Notes: generated by a model not told the origin, from the sequence alone. A stretch of DNA of 64,000 nt from Hyphomicrobium_A sp963759735 (GCA_963759735.1 CAVXAF010000012.1:62001-126000); one strand, 5' to 3'; positions 23,567 through 33,028 are shown, numbered from the stretch's first letter. Translations and numbers: made by a program.

Positions 23567-24991
23567 ATGCCGGAGCCAAGCGCGACGCCCGAGAACGATG
23601 AGGTTCTGATCGTCGATGCGGGCGGAGATCGGTTGGCGTTGCTCGCAACGGAGGTCCAGGAAATCATTCGGCCGCCGGTGCTGACACGCGTTCCGCACAG
23701 TCCGCCAAATCTGCTCGGCGTCGCGAACTTGCGTGGCCTCGTCTTGCCCGTTGTCAGTCTGGCGGGATTGCTCGGCAGCAAGCCTCAGGCCGAGACCCGC
23801 TCCACACGTGTCGTCGTCGTAAATGGCCTGTCCCCGGTCGGTCTTCTCGTTGACGCAGTTACATCGCTGACGCGGACATCGGAAGGCAGGCGGATCGAAC
23901 TTGGCGAACTTCTGGGTCAGGCGTTTCGAACGTCGGCTCGTCTCGAGCGCAAAGTTCTCGAGCCCGAGAGCGATGCCGGAACGCAGGATGAAGCGATTGC
24001 GAACGAGCGAGTATTTCTCGCCTTTGCCGTCGCCGGACAGGAATACGCGTTGCCGATTGCCGAGGTGGTAAGTATCGCGACTACCCCTGACGCTATGGCG
24101 AGCTTGCCCCATACCGACGCTGCCATGCTGGGCGTCGCGGAACTCGACGGCGCTCTCGTTCCGCTCGTCTCTGCCCGTCTCCTCCTTGGCTTCACGCGTC
24201 AGGACGGACCCGGCGCATCGCGCATCGTGCTGACGCGCCTTGGCGAGGGCATAGTCGGCCTCGTCGTTGACGGCATGAGAGAGATCATCCGCGTAACGCC
24301 GGAGATGCTAGACCCCGTCCCGCCTGTTCTGACGCGCGGGAAAGGCGAAGCCCAGGTCGAAGCTATTTGCCGGCTCGACAACGGAAATCGCCTGATCTCG
24401 ATCCTGGCCAGCGAAAAGCTATTCGATCCCGAGACAGTGGCTCGCGTCCTGGCGCAGTCCGAGCTTGGAACTCAACAGATGTCCAGGGTCGAAACAGAAA
24501 CTGAGGCAGCTACGCAGCAGTTCATCGGTTTCAGGTTGGGCGAGGAATCTTATGGGCTCCCGATCGGATCAATTGACGAGATCGTGCGTTGTCCCGAGAA
24601 TTTTACGCGGGTTCCAAGGGCGCCCAAGTTCGTCAAAGGGTTGATGAGCCTGCGCGGGAAGGCATTGGCGGTGATCGATCAACGGCAACGATTTTCGGTC
24701 CCCGGGAAGGGCGGAGACGCCAATCAGCGCATCATCGTTGTAACGTTTGACTCGCTGCAGGCCGGCTTCCTCGTCGACAGCGTATCGGAAGTCTTGACCC
24801 TTTCCGCCGCCGACCTCAGCCCTGCCCCAGAGCTGGGTTCCGATACGTCTCAAGTCATTGACCGCGTCGCGACGATCAAACGAGACGGCCACATGATCCT
24901 CTTGGTTGACCCCAAGGCACTGTTGGATCGAGCCGAGCGCGACCTGATCGGGGCGCTCGGCAAAACCGCCGAGGCCGCGAAGAAGCCGTGA
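23567..24991 (+). CDS. Triple CheW-domain coupling protein
   Basis: A 474-aa protein made of three consecutive CheW-like domains, at roughly residues 10-105 (LALLATEVQEIIRPP, LLGVANLRGLVLPVV), 145-290 (YALPIAEVVSIATTP, VVDGMREIIRVTPEML) and 315-465 (YGLPIGSIDEIVRCP, VKGLMSLRGKALAVID). CheW couples receptors to CheA; triple versions can bridge several receptors or kinases in an array. The second domain is the most divergent (MLGVAELDGALVPLV lacks the NLRG motif). The gene begins 3 bases after the receptor gene, and its stop overlaps the cheB start (GTGA at 24988-24991). Confidence 0.9.
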   Translation: MPEPSATPENDEVLIVDAGGDRLALLATEVQEIIRPPVLTRVPHSPPNLLGVANLRGLVLPVVSLAGLLGSKPQAETRSTRVVVVNGLSPVGLLVDAVTSLTRTSEGRRIELGELLGQAFRTSARLERKVLEPESDAGTQDEAIANERVFLAFAVAGQEYALPIAEVVSIATTPDAMASLPHTDAAMLGVAELDGALVPLVSARLLLGFTRQDGPGASRIVLTRLGEGIVGLVVDGMREIIRVTPEMLDPVPPVLTRGKGEAQVEAICRLDNGNRLISILASEKLFDPETVARVLAQSELGTQQMSRVETETEAATQQFIGFRLGEESYGLPIGSIDEIVRCPENFTRVPRAPKFVKGLMSLRGKALAVIDQRQRFSVPGKGGDANQRIIVVTFDSLQAGFLVDSVSEVLTLSAADLSPAPELGSDTSQVIDRVATIKRDGHMILLVDPKALLDRAERDLIGALGKTAEAAKKP

Positions 24992-26088
24992 TCAAGGTTC
25001 TCGTGGTCGATGATTCCGCGCTGATGCGGCGACTGCTCGGCAACATCTTAAGATCACAAACGGACTTCGAGGTCGAAGTCGCGCGCGACGGCGTGGAAGG
25101 GCTGGCCAAGCTGCACGCTTTCCAGCCCGACGTGGTGACGCTCGACATCCATATGCCGAACATGGATGGCTTGGCCTGCCTTGACCGCATCATGGTCGAA
25201 AGACCCTCCAATGTGATCATGGTTTCGTCGCTGACGGCCGCCGGCGCGGATGAGACGTTCCAAGCCTTGCAGCTCGGCGCTGTGGATTTCATTGCCAAGC
25301 CAAGTGGGGCCATTTCATTGGCAATCGACGATTTGGCGCCTGTGTTGATCGATAAAGTTCGCGCCGCATCCAAAATGCGCGTGCGTACGACGCGCCGCTT
25401 GACCGAGCGTGTGCGATTGCGTGCTGCGCAGGCGGCCGGGACCGCCGGGATGGCAGCGACGCCCCAGACCACGTTCCCGACGCCAACTGCCGCCACCGCG
25501 CGCCGTCGCGGTCCGCCCAATGGCGTGGTGCTCGTTGGCACGTCGACCGGTGGGCCCCCCGCGCTTGACGCACTACTCTCCCCGCTCCCGGAAACGTTCC
25601 CCTGGCCGATCCTCATCGCGCAACACATGCCAGCGTCGTTTACGGGGCCATTGGCCCGCCGACTGGATCGGCTATGTGCATTGGCGGTCGAGGAAGTCGT
25701 TGGTCCCTTGCCGCTGTCGGCCGGGCGCGTCTACATCGGAAAGGGTGACGCTGACATCATCGTCGTGAAGCGGGGAGACACCCCGTTCGTGACGGCAGCA
25801 CCATCGCTAGCCGAGCATCGCTGGCACCCGAGCGTCGACCGCCTGGTGCGCTCCGCCATGCAAACTCTCGGCGCCCAACGGCTCGTCGGTGTGCTGCTCA
25901 CGGGCATGGGCAACGATGGCGCCGAAGCGATGACCGAGCTGCGCGCGGAGGGCGGTCGCACAATCGCCGAGTCCGAGGATACCGCCATCATCTGGGGCAT
26001 GCCCGGCGAGCTCGTGAAAGCCGGCGGAGCGGAGGTCGTCGTGCCGCTGTCGAAGATCGCGGCGTGTTTGTCGGATTGGGCGCGATGA
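24988..26088 (+). CDS. cheB: Chemotaxis protein-glutamate methylesterase CheB
   Basis: Response regulator and methylesterase that removes receptor methyl groups. The N-terminal receiver domain (residues 1-120) has the acidic pocket VVDDS, phospho-Asp 53 in VTLDIHMPNMDG, and a conserved Lys in FIAKPSG. A ~60-residue linker leads to the esterase domain, with catalytic Ser in VGTSTGGPPAL, His in LIAQHMPASF and Asp in GVLLTGMGNDGAEAM. The start is GTG 24988, overlapping the cheW stop. The 366-aa length is normal. Its presence with CheR implies methylation-based adaptation, although the receptor has no obvious consensus methylation sites that I could assign. Confidence 0.95.
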   Translation: MIKVLVVDDSALMRRLLGNILRSQTDFEVEVARDGVEGLAKLHAFQPDVVTLDIHMPNMDGLACLDRIMVERPSNVIMVSSLTAAGADETFQALQLGAVDFIAKPSGAISLAIDDLAPVLIDKVRAASKMRVRTTRRLTERVRLRAAQAAGTAGMAATPQTTFPTPTAATARRRGPPNGVVLVGTSTGGPPALDALLSPLPETFPWPILIAQHMPASFTGPLARRLDRLCALAVEEVVGPLPLSAGRVYIGKGDADIIVVKRGDTPFVTAAPSLAEHRWHPSVDRLVRSAMQTLGAQRLVGVLLTGMGNDGAEAMTELRAEGGRTIAESEDTAIIWGMPGELVKAGGAEVVVPLSKIAACLSDWAR

Positions 26089-26924
26089 GCAAGCCCAGCG
26101 TACCGCCGTTGAGCGTGACAGACCTGGCTCGGTTCTGCGAGTTTCTCTACAACCGCACCGGACTTTTGTACGGCGAAAGCAAGCGCTTCTATATCGAGCG
26201 CCGGGTGGTGGACCGCATGGCCGCCGTCGAGATCTACAACTTCCCGGCCTATTTTGCGTTGCTGTTGAGTGGAGGCCCGGAGACCGAGCAGCTCATCAAC
26301 AGCTTCACCGTCAATGAGACGTACTTCTATCGCGAAGAAAACCAGCTCCGCTGCCTTAGCCGCGCGCTCCTGCCAGAGGTCGTCCGCAAGCGGATGCCCG
26401 GTGATCTCGTCCGCATCTGGTCGGTGCCGTGCTCGACCGGCGAAGAGCCTTACTCGATCGCCATGTGGTTGCTTGAGAACTGGCCACTCGTCGATGCCTA
26501 CAACATCGAGATCGTCGGTTCCGACATCGATACCAGAGTTCTGGCCGAGGCGAGCGTGGGCCAATACGGCGAGCGTGCCATTTCGCGGCTCTCGCCAGAA
26601 GTCGTTAAACGCTATTTCACCAAGGACGGCGAGCGGCAGCAGATCATCAAGGATCTTCGCGAATCCGTAAAGTTCACCCAAGTAAACCTGATGGATGCGG
26701 CGACCACTGCCCGGCAGGGGAAGTTTGACATAATCTTCTGCCGCAACGTGCTGATCTATTTCGATGACGCCTCGCGGCTCGCGGCGGCTCACAACCTTTA
26801 TACGACGCTCAACCGCGGCGGCTTCATCTGCCTCGGCCATAGCGAGTCGATGGCGCGCATCTCGGATCGCTTTGAAGTCCGCAGGTTCGAGGATGCCATC
26901 GTCTACCAGCGACCGGAACAATAG
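26085..26924 (+). CDS. cheR: Chemotaxis protein methyltransferase CheR
   Basis: SAM-dependent methyltransferase for receptor glutamates, 279 aa. The N-terminal helical domain includes NSFTVNETYFYRE. The SAM site follows as RIWSVPCSTGEEPYSIAMWL and VGSDIDTRVLAEA, with FDIIFCRNVLIYFD near the active site. ATG 26085 overlaps the cheB stop (ATGA), which fits tight coupling better than the in-frame TTG/ATG candidates inside cheB. No C-terminal pentapeptide-binding TPR is fused. The gene abuts cheA (26925) with no gap. Confidence 0.95.
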   Translation: MSKPSVPPLSVTDLARFCEFLYNRTGLLYGESKRFYIERRVVDRMAAVEIYNFPAYFALLLSGGPETEQLINSFTVNETYFYREENQLRCLSRALLPEVVRKRMPGDLVRIWSVPCSTGEEPYSIAMWLLENWPLVDAYNIEIVGSDIDTRVLAEASVGQYGERAISRLSPEVVKRYFTKDGERQQIIKDLRESVKFTQVNLMDAATTARQGKFDIIFCRNVLIYFDDASRLAAAHNLYTTLNRGGFICLGHSESMARISDRFEVRRFEDAIVYQRPEQ

Positions 26925-28877
26925 ATGGACGAGCTCCTCGAGCAGTTCCTGATCGAAGGCCGCGAGCTCGTCGAGCAGGCCTCCAATGATCTCGTGGCGC
27001 TCGAGCGCGACCCGACCGATGCTGCGCGTCTGGATACCGTTTTCCGCGCGGTGCATACCCTCAAGGGTTCGGTTGCCCTCTTCGACTACGCGCCGATGGG
27101 GCACGCACTGCACGCAGCGGAAGACCTGCTCGGCGCGGTGCGGGCGAAAAAAGTCATCGCCAATCGCGCTATGATCGACGCGCTGCTCGCCTGCATCGAT
27201 GTCAGCGAGCGCTGGATCGAGGAGATCGCGCGCACTGAAAAGCTACCACCCGGCGCCGAGCAGGAGGGACGCCACATCACGCAGGCGCTGGTGGCGGCGC
27301 TGCACGCAGAAGAGTTGCCGGCGCCAGCTTCTGAACCAGCAGAGTGGCTCGATGGTTTGAGGTCGCGCACGGCAGACCTGCTCGCCAGCCGGCCGACGTC
27401 GGCCGGGCCGATCGCCGCCGTACGTTACGAGCCGGCCGAAGACAGCTTCTTGAAGGGCGAAGATCCGTTGCTCGTCGCCCGCTCGATCCCGCAGCTGCTC
27501 TTCTTGCATGTCGCGGGGCGTGAGCCATGGGTCGCTGGCAACCTGGACGTATACAACTGCAACCTCGTCATCGAGGCGCTCAGCGATGCGCCCGTCGAAA
27601 CCATCAGGCGCGCGCTGCACGCCGTCGCCGACCGGGTCACAATCGTTGAAGACATTGCTCTCGCTGCTCCCGACGTGGGACCGACACAGGCGGTAGAGCG
27701 GGGCGGCGACAATACCGCCCGCACAGTGCGCGTCGACGCGGCCCGAATCGACTCGCTCGTCGATCTCGTCGGCGAACTGATCGTCGCTAAGAATAATCTG
27801 GGCCACCTCGCGGCCTTGGCGGCCAACTCAACGTTGGGTCACGCGTTGGCGGCGAACCTCGCCGGCTTCGAGCGCCTGACCGGCGATATGCATCGGACGG
27901 TCATGCGCATGCGCATGACCCCTCTGGCGAGAACATTCGGCCGCTTCCCGCGCTGGATGCGGGAGACTGCCGGCAAGCTTGGCAAGCAAGTAGATTTCCA
28001 GATCAGCGACAACGGCGTCGAGGCGGACAAGACCATCGTCGACGGCCTCTTCGAGCCGCTGCTGCACGTGCTGCGCAACGCACTCGACCACGGCGTCGAG
28101 GTCGCGAGCGTCCGCCGGGCTGAGGGCAAGCCTACCCGTGGACGCATCGCGCTGGAGGCGCGGCAACAGGGCGACCAGGTCGTTGTCTCCGTGAGCGACG
28201 ACGGGGGTGGTCTGGATGTCGCAAAGATCCGCGAGATTGCCAAGTTGAAGGGCGTGATGAGCAGTGAGGCCATCGATGCGCTCGACGACGCGTCGGCGTG
28301 CGATCTCATTTTCACGCCGGGCTTCTCCACCGCCAGCACCGTGACGGATATCTCCGGCAGAGGCGTCGGCATGGACTCGGTCCGCACGGCCATCGTGGCC
28401 CTGGGGGGACGTGTCTCCATGTCCAGCACACTGGGCGTCGGAACGACCGTTCACATGACGCTGCCGCAAGCGATCGTCATGTCGACCGTGGTCACCGTCG
28501 AGGTTGGGAAGGAGCGGTTCGGTGTGCCAATCGACGCCGTCGCCGAGACTTGCCGCGTGCCACACGAGCGCATCCACATGATACGAGACGGGGAAGCATT
28601 CGTGCTCCGCGACAGGACGTTGCCGCTCCTGCGTCTTTCAGAACTCCTGCGGCTTGCACCTGGCGGCGAACGCAGCGGTGCCGCCGCCAAGGTTCTCGTC
28701 GTCACCTCGGGTAGCCATAGGGTCGGCGTCGAGGTCGACAGAGTGAGCGAGCGACTGGATGTCCTGCTGCGTCCGATGACCGGACTTTTGTCCGGCATGC
28801 CGGGGGTGGTCGGATCCGCGCTCCTCGGCGACGGGCGGGTTTTGCTCGTCCTCGACCTTCCGGAGCTCATCGGATGA
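26925..28877 (+). CDS. cheA: Chemotaxis histidine kinase CheA
   Basis: A 650-aa CheA. P1 HPt domain with the phospho-acceptor His 44 in RAVHTLKGSVALFDY; a weakly conserved P2-like region (about 140-255); P3 dimerisation helices starting RVDAARIDSLVDLVGELIVA. P4 ATPase has the N-box LLHVLRNALDHGVE and G-boxes SDDGGGLD and DISGRGVGMDSV. The C-terminal P5 CheW-like domain (from about residue 520, VVTVEVGKERFGVPIDAVAE) docks to CheW and receptors. The stop overlaps the next gene (ATGA at 28874). All elements for activity are present. Confidence 0.95.
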   Translation: MDELLEQFLIEGRELVEQASNDLVALERDPTDAARLDTVFRAVHTLKGSVALFDYAPMGHALHAAEDLLGAVRAKKVIANRAMIDALLACIDVSERWIEEIARTEKLPPGAEQEGRHITQALVAALHAEELPAPASEPAEWLDGLRSRTADLLASRPTSAGPIAAVRYEPAEDSFLKGEDPLLVARSIPQLLFLHVAGREPWVAGNLDVYNCNLVIEALSDAPVETIRRALHAVADRVTIVEDIALAAPDVGPTQAVERGGDNTARTVRVDAARIDSLVDLVGELIVAKNNLGHLAALAANSTLGHALAANLAGFERLTGDMHRTVMRMRMTPLARTFGRFPRWMRETAGKLGKQVDFQISDNGVEADKTIVDGLFEPLLHVLRNALDHGVEVASVRRAEGKPTRGRIALEARQQGDQVVVSVSDDGGGLDVAKIREIAKLKGVMSSEAIDALDDASACDLIFTPGFSTASTVTDISGRGVGMDSVRTAIVALGGRVSMSSTLGVGTTVHMTLPQAIVMSTVVTVEVGKERFGVPIDAVAETCRVPHERIHMIRDGEAFVLRDRTLPLLRLSELLRLAPGGERSGAAAKVLVVTSGSHRVGVEVDRVSERLDVLLRPMTGLLSGMPGVVGSALLGDGRVLLVLDLPELIG

Positions 28878-29182
28878 GCGTGTCCATCGTCGACGACGTC
28901 ATCAAGTTGGAGGGCAGCTGTGGCGCCGACGACGTCGAGGCGCTAATCAGCGCCCTCGATAAATCTGTGTCAAAAAGCATAGATTTCTCAAATGCGGACC
29001 ATTTGCATGGGGCCGTTTTACAGACGTTACTGGCCTTCACCCCTGAAGTGCTCGGATCGCCGCGTGACAGCTTCGTGAGGACATGGTTGATACCGGTTCT
29101 GCAGGAGGCGCGCCGAGCAAGCGAATTGGCCGGTGGCAAAAGCAACCAGCCACACCTACTGCACCGTCGGAGCATCGAATGA
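28874..29182 (+). CDS. STAS-like small protein in che operon
   Basis: A 102-aa cytosolic protein whose first ~60 residues (DVIKLEGSCGADDVEALISA, KSIDFSNADHLHGAVLQTLL) have the beta-alpha pattern of STAS/anti-anti-sigma domains, without the strongly conserved phospho-Ser motif. Small STAS-like proteins occur in non-flagellar chemosensory operons, but their job is not settled. The start overlaps the cheA stop (ATGA), and the end overlaps the cheY start (ATGA at 29179-29182). The family assignment is tentative. Confidence 0.65.
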   Translation: MSVSIVDDVIKLEGSCGADDVEALISALDKSVSKSIDFSNADHLHGAVLQTLLAFTPEVLGSPRDSFVRTWLIPVLQEARRASELAGGKSNQPHLLHRRSIE

Positions 29183-29563
29183 CAACTACCATCCTGATCG
29201 TGGACGACAGCAAGTTGGCCCGCATCGTGGCGAGCAAAGCCGTGACTGCGCTTCAACCCGAGTGGGAGCGCGTCGAAGCCGGCAGTGCAGACGAAGCCCT
29301 GCGAGCTGCTCGCCAATCGGCACATCGACGTGGCGCTGCTGGACTACAACATGCCGGGCAAGAATGGTGTCGAGCTCGCTGCAGAGCTGCGCAAACTTCT
29401 TCCGACGTTGCCTATCGCTTTGATCACCGCCAACATTCAGAACGAAGTGATTGACTCCGCGAAGGCGGTCGGCGCCGCTTTCGTCGCCAAGCCGGTTACG
29501 CAGGAAGGCCTGCAATCCTTCCTGACCGAAGCCGCGCAAACGCTTACCAACGATAGAGCTTGA
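29179..29563 (+). CDS. cheY: CheY-type single-domain response regulator, frameshifted near 29302
   Basis: Receiver-domain protein of ~127 aa when one base at about 29302 is removed. The first frame gives ILIVDDSKLARIVASK (acidic pocket) up to ADEAL. The second frame continues ELLANRHIDVALLDYNMPGK (phospho-Asp in LLDYNMPG), LPIALITAN (Thr/Ser) and AAFVAKPVT (Lys). Together the halves have every catalytic residue and a normal length, which argues for an indel artefact rather than decay. Start 29179 overlaps the preceding stop; the end overlaps the cheC start (TGATG at 29561-29565). Confidence 0.85.
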
Positions 29564-30243
29564 TGTCTTTGGAAACTGAGCGCGGCACGGCCTACATCAT
29601 ATCGCTGACAGAGCTTGAGCGCGATGCTCTCGCCGAACTGGCCAACATTGGCGTCAGCCGCGCCGCCGCGAGCTTGAGGAAGATGGTCGGCCAGCAGGTG
29701 ATGCTGTCGGTGCCGTCGGTCGAGGTCGTCAGTCAAAAGACCGCTGGTGCGCTTGTCGCCGAGCGGGAAGGCAACAATCTCGTTGCCGTGCAGCAGGAAT
29801 TCGCCGGTGCTTTCGCAGGGCGCGCGATGCTCATTTTCCCGCAGGCAAAAAGCCTTGAGCTGATCCGCGCCATCGTGGGTCCCGAAGTTGACGCAGCGGA
29901 CGCGAAAGACATCGAAGAGGAAGCACTTGCCGAAACGGGCAATGTCATCCTCAATGGTTGCTTGGCGACAATGGCCAATATTCTGCATCAGTCGCTGACG
30001 GTCTCGTTGCCGGTGGTGCGGCGTGGGACCGGGGTACGCCTCTTCCAGTTGAACGACACATCGACGGACAGCGGGCTGGTGCTGTTCCTCTACATCAACT
30101 TCTCGATCTCGGATCTGGACATCAGGGGCTATATTGCCATGCTGATGGACCTGCCTTCACTGGAGAATTTGAAGATTTTGCTCGGGGAATTCATCGCGTC
30201 CGTCATGGATGGAAGTCCCGACGAGCGCGCGGCCCCAATCTAG
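29563..30243 (+). CDS. cheC: CheC-family phosphatase
   Basis: A 226-aa CheC/CheX/FliY-type protein, a family that dephosphorylates CheY-P. Two copies of the active-site helix are present: DALAELANIGVSRAAASL near residues 17-34 and EEALAETGNVILNGCLATM near residues 120-138. Each contains the paired catalytic Glu and Asn (E-x2-N). The two-site arrangement is that of CheC. CheC is more typical of Bacillus, Thermotoga and archaea; alphaproteobacterial chemotaxis usually uses a phosphate-sink CheY. ATG 29563 overlaps the cheY stop. CheD, the usual CheC partner, is absent here. Confidence 0.83.
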   Translation: MSLETERGTAYIISLTELERDALAELANIGVSRAAASLRKMVGQQVMLSVPSVEVVSQKTAGALVAEREGNNLVAVQQEFAGAFAGRAMLIFPQAKSLELIRAIVGPEVDAADAKDIEEEALAETGNVILNGCLATMANILHQSLTVSLPVVRRGTGVRLFQLNDTSTDSGLVLFLYINFSISDLDIRGYIAMLMDLPSLENLKILLGEFIASVMDGSPDERAAPI

Positions 30244-33028
30244 CGATCTGTTGGAACAGATGCGTAAAAACGCTTTCATCGACGATGCAATCAAGAGCGC
30301 GGATTCGGCCCTTCGCGAATTCGCCGCTGCTGCCGGACCTATGTTCCAGACGCTGGCTGGCTACCCCGTGGCCCTGACCGTTACCGACATACGCGCTGCC
30401 GATACCCCAATCATATTTGCCAACGCTGCGTTCACGCAGCTCACCGGCCACAGCTCCGCAGAGACGATTGGTCAGAACGTCAGCTTCCTGTTTGGGCCGG
30501 AGACGGACATCGCATCGGCATCAAAACTCGTCGATGCGCTCGCCGAAGGCCGCTCCTCCGATGTTGAAGTCCTCAACTACAAGCAGGACGGATCGTCTTT
30601 CTGGAGCAAGGTGTCGATAAGCCCGGTGGCCGAAGACGGCCGACCCGCTTTCGTCATTGTAGTCTACTCCGATGTCACGGCCGAAAGGCTGAGAGCCTCG
30701 GTTGAGGCTGAGCTGCAAGCCAGCCAAGCGCGGCTGCACGAGGCCAACGAGCGCCTGCGACTTACGTTGTCTCTCACGGGAGCAGCGGCGGCTTGGGAAT
30801 GGTATATCGGCAGAAATCTGATTGTCGGCGACGCGCGCTTTGCAGCCCTCTACGGGATCACCTCGGATGCCGCCGCGGCGGGCGTCAGCCCCGAAGTCTT
30901 TTTCTCCATCATTCATCCGGAAGACCAGCCCCGGGTACGCCTCGCAATTGGTGGCATCCTGCGCGGCGCCGAGGTCTTCTCAAAAGAGTTCCGCATTCTG
31001 CTGCCGAATCATTCGGTGCGGTGGGTCCATGCGCGCGGCCAATGCCACTACGATCAAAATGATCGGCCGACCCGTTTCAACGGCGTCCTCATCGACGTTA
31101 CGGAGCAGCGGCTTGGTGCGGAACGCCTGCGTATTGCTCAGTCCGCAGGCGGCATTGGCACGTTCGAATACATCGATGGCTTCGGCACGGCGACGGTCTC
31201 CCCTCAATTCTGCACGCTCCTTGGACTGCAACCCGCCCGCGATCTGCCGGTCCACACCATTAACGCGGTCGTTCATGCCGGGGAGCCGGCGCTCATCGGG
31301 GAATCCAACACGGGTGCCAGCGCCGGAAATGTACATACCGAGCTGCGCATTGTGCGCCCCGACACTGGGGATGTGCGCTGGCTGGTGAAGCGGGGCGAGT
31401 ACCTGCGTGACGCGGAAACCGCCGGTCTGCGGTTTAGTGGCGTCATCTACGACATCACGAATTCGAAGCTCATCGAAGAAGAACTGCGGACGCTGAACGA
31501 TACCCTGGAGACGCGCGTCGAAGAGCGGACCCTGGAACGCGACGGAATTTGGCGCCTTTCGCGCGACTTGCTTGCTACTTCCGATGCCAATGGCGTCTGG
31601 CTGAGCGTCAATCCGGCATGGACACGGGTGCTTGGCTGGCGCGCTGACGAAATCATTGGCCGGACCTCCCAATGGATCCAACATCCGGAGGATGAAGTTC
31701 GTCAGTACCCGCTCGATGCGAGCGAGGGCGCGAGCGCCAGCTTTCAATCACGCCTCCGCACCCGTCAGGGCGAATATCGGTCATTAGCTTGGACTGCCGT
31801 TCCCCAGGGGGGGATCGTCTACTGGGTTGCGCGTGACGTCACAGACCAGTTGCGCCGGGAAGAAACACTGGCGCGAGCCGAGGACCAGCTTCGCCAGTCG
31901 CACAAGATGGAGGCCGTCGGGCAGCTCACGGGGGGCATCGCGCACGACTTCAACAACATGCTGACGGGGGTCATCGCGTCTCTCAGCCTCATCCAACGGA
32001 GGTTGAAAGCTGGTCGCACGGACGGGCTAACTGAATTTATCGAGGCTGGCATAAATTCGGCAAATCGAGCCGCCACCTTGACGCATAGCCTGCTCGCCTT
32101 TGCGCGGCGCCAGTCCCTGGATGTCAAATCGCAGGACGTCAATGCGCTGATCACCGGGATTCAGGAGATCGTTCGCCGTCCTCTCGGCGAGGACATCACG
32201 CTGGATCTCGCACTTGATGGCGGACTGTGGGCAGCCTTAACCGACGCCAATCAGTTCGAGAGCGCCATCCTCAATCTCGCGCTCAATGCGCGCGATGCGA
32301 TGCCGGATGGCGGTCAACTCCGCATTGAGACGGCAAACGTCGCGGTTGAAGGTGCGGCAGCCGGCCATGACGACGAAATTGGCGCCGGCGACTACGTCGT
32401 CGTGTCGGTGAGCGATACAGGCGTTGGCATGACGCCCGACATCCTTGCGAAGGCCTTCGAGCCGTTCTTCACCACCAAACCCATCGGGCAAGGCACCGGG
32501 CTTGGCCTTTCGATGATCTACGGGTTCGTCAAGCAATCGGGTGGCAATGTCCGAATCCACAGTGAGGTCGGTCGCGGTACCACGGTGAGCATTTTCCTGC
32601 GCCGGGCGCTGAGTTCAGACGAAGCCGCCGGCGAGGTAAATAACGTGCCGCTGCAAAGGGGGCGGGGCGAGACAGTGTTGGTCGTGGAGGATGATGAATC
32701 GGTTCGCTTGATGGTCACCGAACTGCTGAAGGAACTAGGTTACTCGTACTTCGCCTGCCCTGATGCGTCCTCGGCTATCCCATACTTGCAATCGAAGCAG
32801 CGGATAGACCTGCTTTTGACGGATGTTGGACTACCCAACATGAACGGACGGCAATTGGCGGAACTCGCGCGGCAGCATCGCGGCGACCTAAAGGTGCTGT
32901 TCATGAGCGGCTATTCCGAAAAAGCGACGGACCGCCGCGGCTTTCTCGTTCCAGGCATGCAATGGCTGGGCAAGCCGTTCACGGTCGACGTTCTCGCTGC
33001 TAAAATTCGCGAAGTGCTCGAAGAGTGA
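30209..33028 (+). CDS. Multi-PAS hybrid sensor histidine kinase
   Basis: A 939-aa cytosolic kinase. Four PAS domains in order: ~45-165 (LOV-like, NAAFTQLTGHSSAETIGQNV), ~180-300 (PAS_3 type with SVRWVHARG), ~310-430, and ~440-550. Then HisKA with HKMEAVGQLTGGIAHDFNNM (His near 579), HATPase (LALNARDAMPDGG, VSDTGVGM, GQGTGLGLSMIYG) and a C-terminal receiver (VLVVEDDESVRLM, LLLTDVGLPNMNG). The first PAS keeps the LOV motif shape, but Cys is replaced by Val (GQNVSFLFGP), so classical flavin-cysteinyl photochemistry is not expected. ATG 30209 overlaps cheC by 35 bases. It appears to be the last gene of the che operon and could receive or modify its signal. Confidence 0.9.
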   Translation: MEVPTSARPQSSDLLEQMRKNAFIDDAIKSADSALREFAAAAGPMFQTLAGYPVALTVTDIRAADTPIIFANAAFTQLTGHSSAETIGQNVSFLFGPETDIASASKLVDALAEGRSSDVEVLNYKQDGSSFWSKVSISPVAEDGRPAFVIVVYSDVTAERLRASVEAELQASQARLHEANERLRLTLSLTGAAAAWEWYIGRNLIVGDARFAALYGITSDAAAAGVSPEVFFSIIHPEDQPRVRLAIGGILRGAEVFSKEFRILLPNHSVRWVHARGQCHYDQNDRPTRFNGVLIDVTEQRLGAERLRIAQSAGGIGTFEYIDGFGTATVSPQFCTLLGLQPARDLPVHTINAVVHAGEPALIGESNTGASAGNVHTELRIVRPDTGDVRWLVKRGEYLRDAETAGLRFSGVIYDITNSKLIEEELRTLNDTLETRVEERTLERDGIWRLSRDLLATSDANGVWLSVNPAWTRVLGWRADEIIGRTSQWIQHPEDEVRQYPLDASEGASASFQSRLRTRQGEYRSLAWTAVPQGGIVYWVARDVTDQLRREETLARAEDQLRQSHKMEAVGQLTGGIAHDFNNMLTGVIASLSLIQRRLKAGRTDGLTEFIEAGINSANRAATLTHSLLAFARRQSLDVKSQDVNALITGIQEIVRRPLGEDITLDLALDGGLWAALTDANQFESAILNLALNARDAMPDGGQLRIETANVAVEGAAAGHDDEIGAGDYVVVSVSDTGVGMTPDILAKAFEPFFTTKPIGQGTGLGLSMIYGFVKQSGGNVRIHSEVGRGTTVSIFLRRALSSDEAAGEVNNVPLQRGRGETVLVVEDDESVRLMVTELLKELGYSYFACPDASSAIPYLQSKQRIDLLLTDVGLPNMNGRQLAELARQHRGDLKVLFMSGYSEKATDRRGFLVPGMQWLGKPFTVDVLAAKIREVLEE

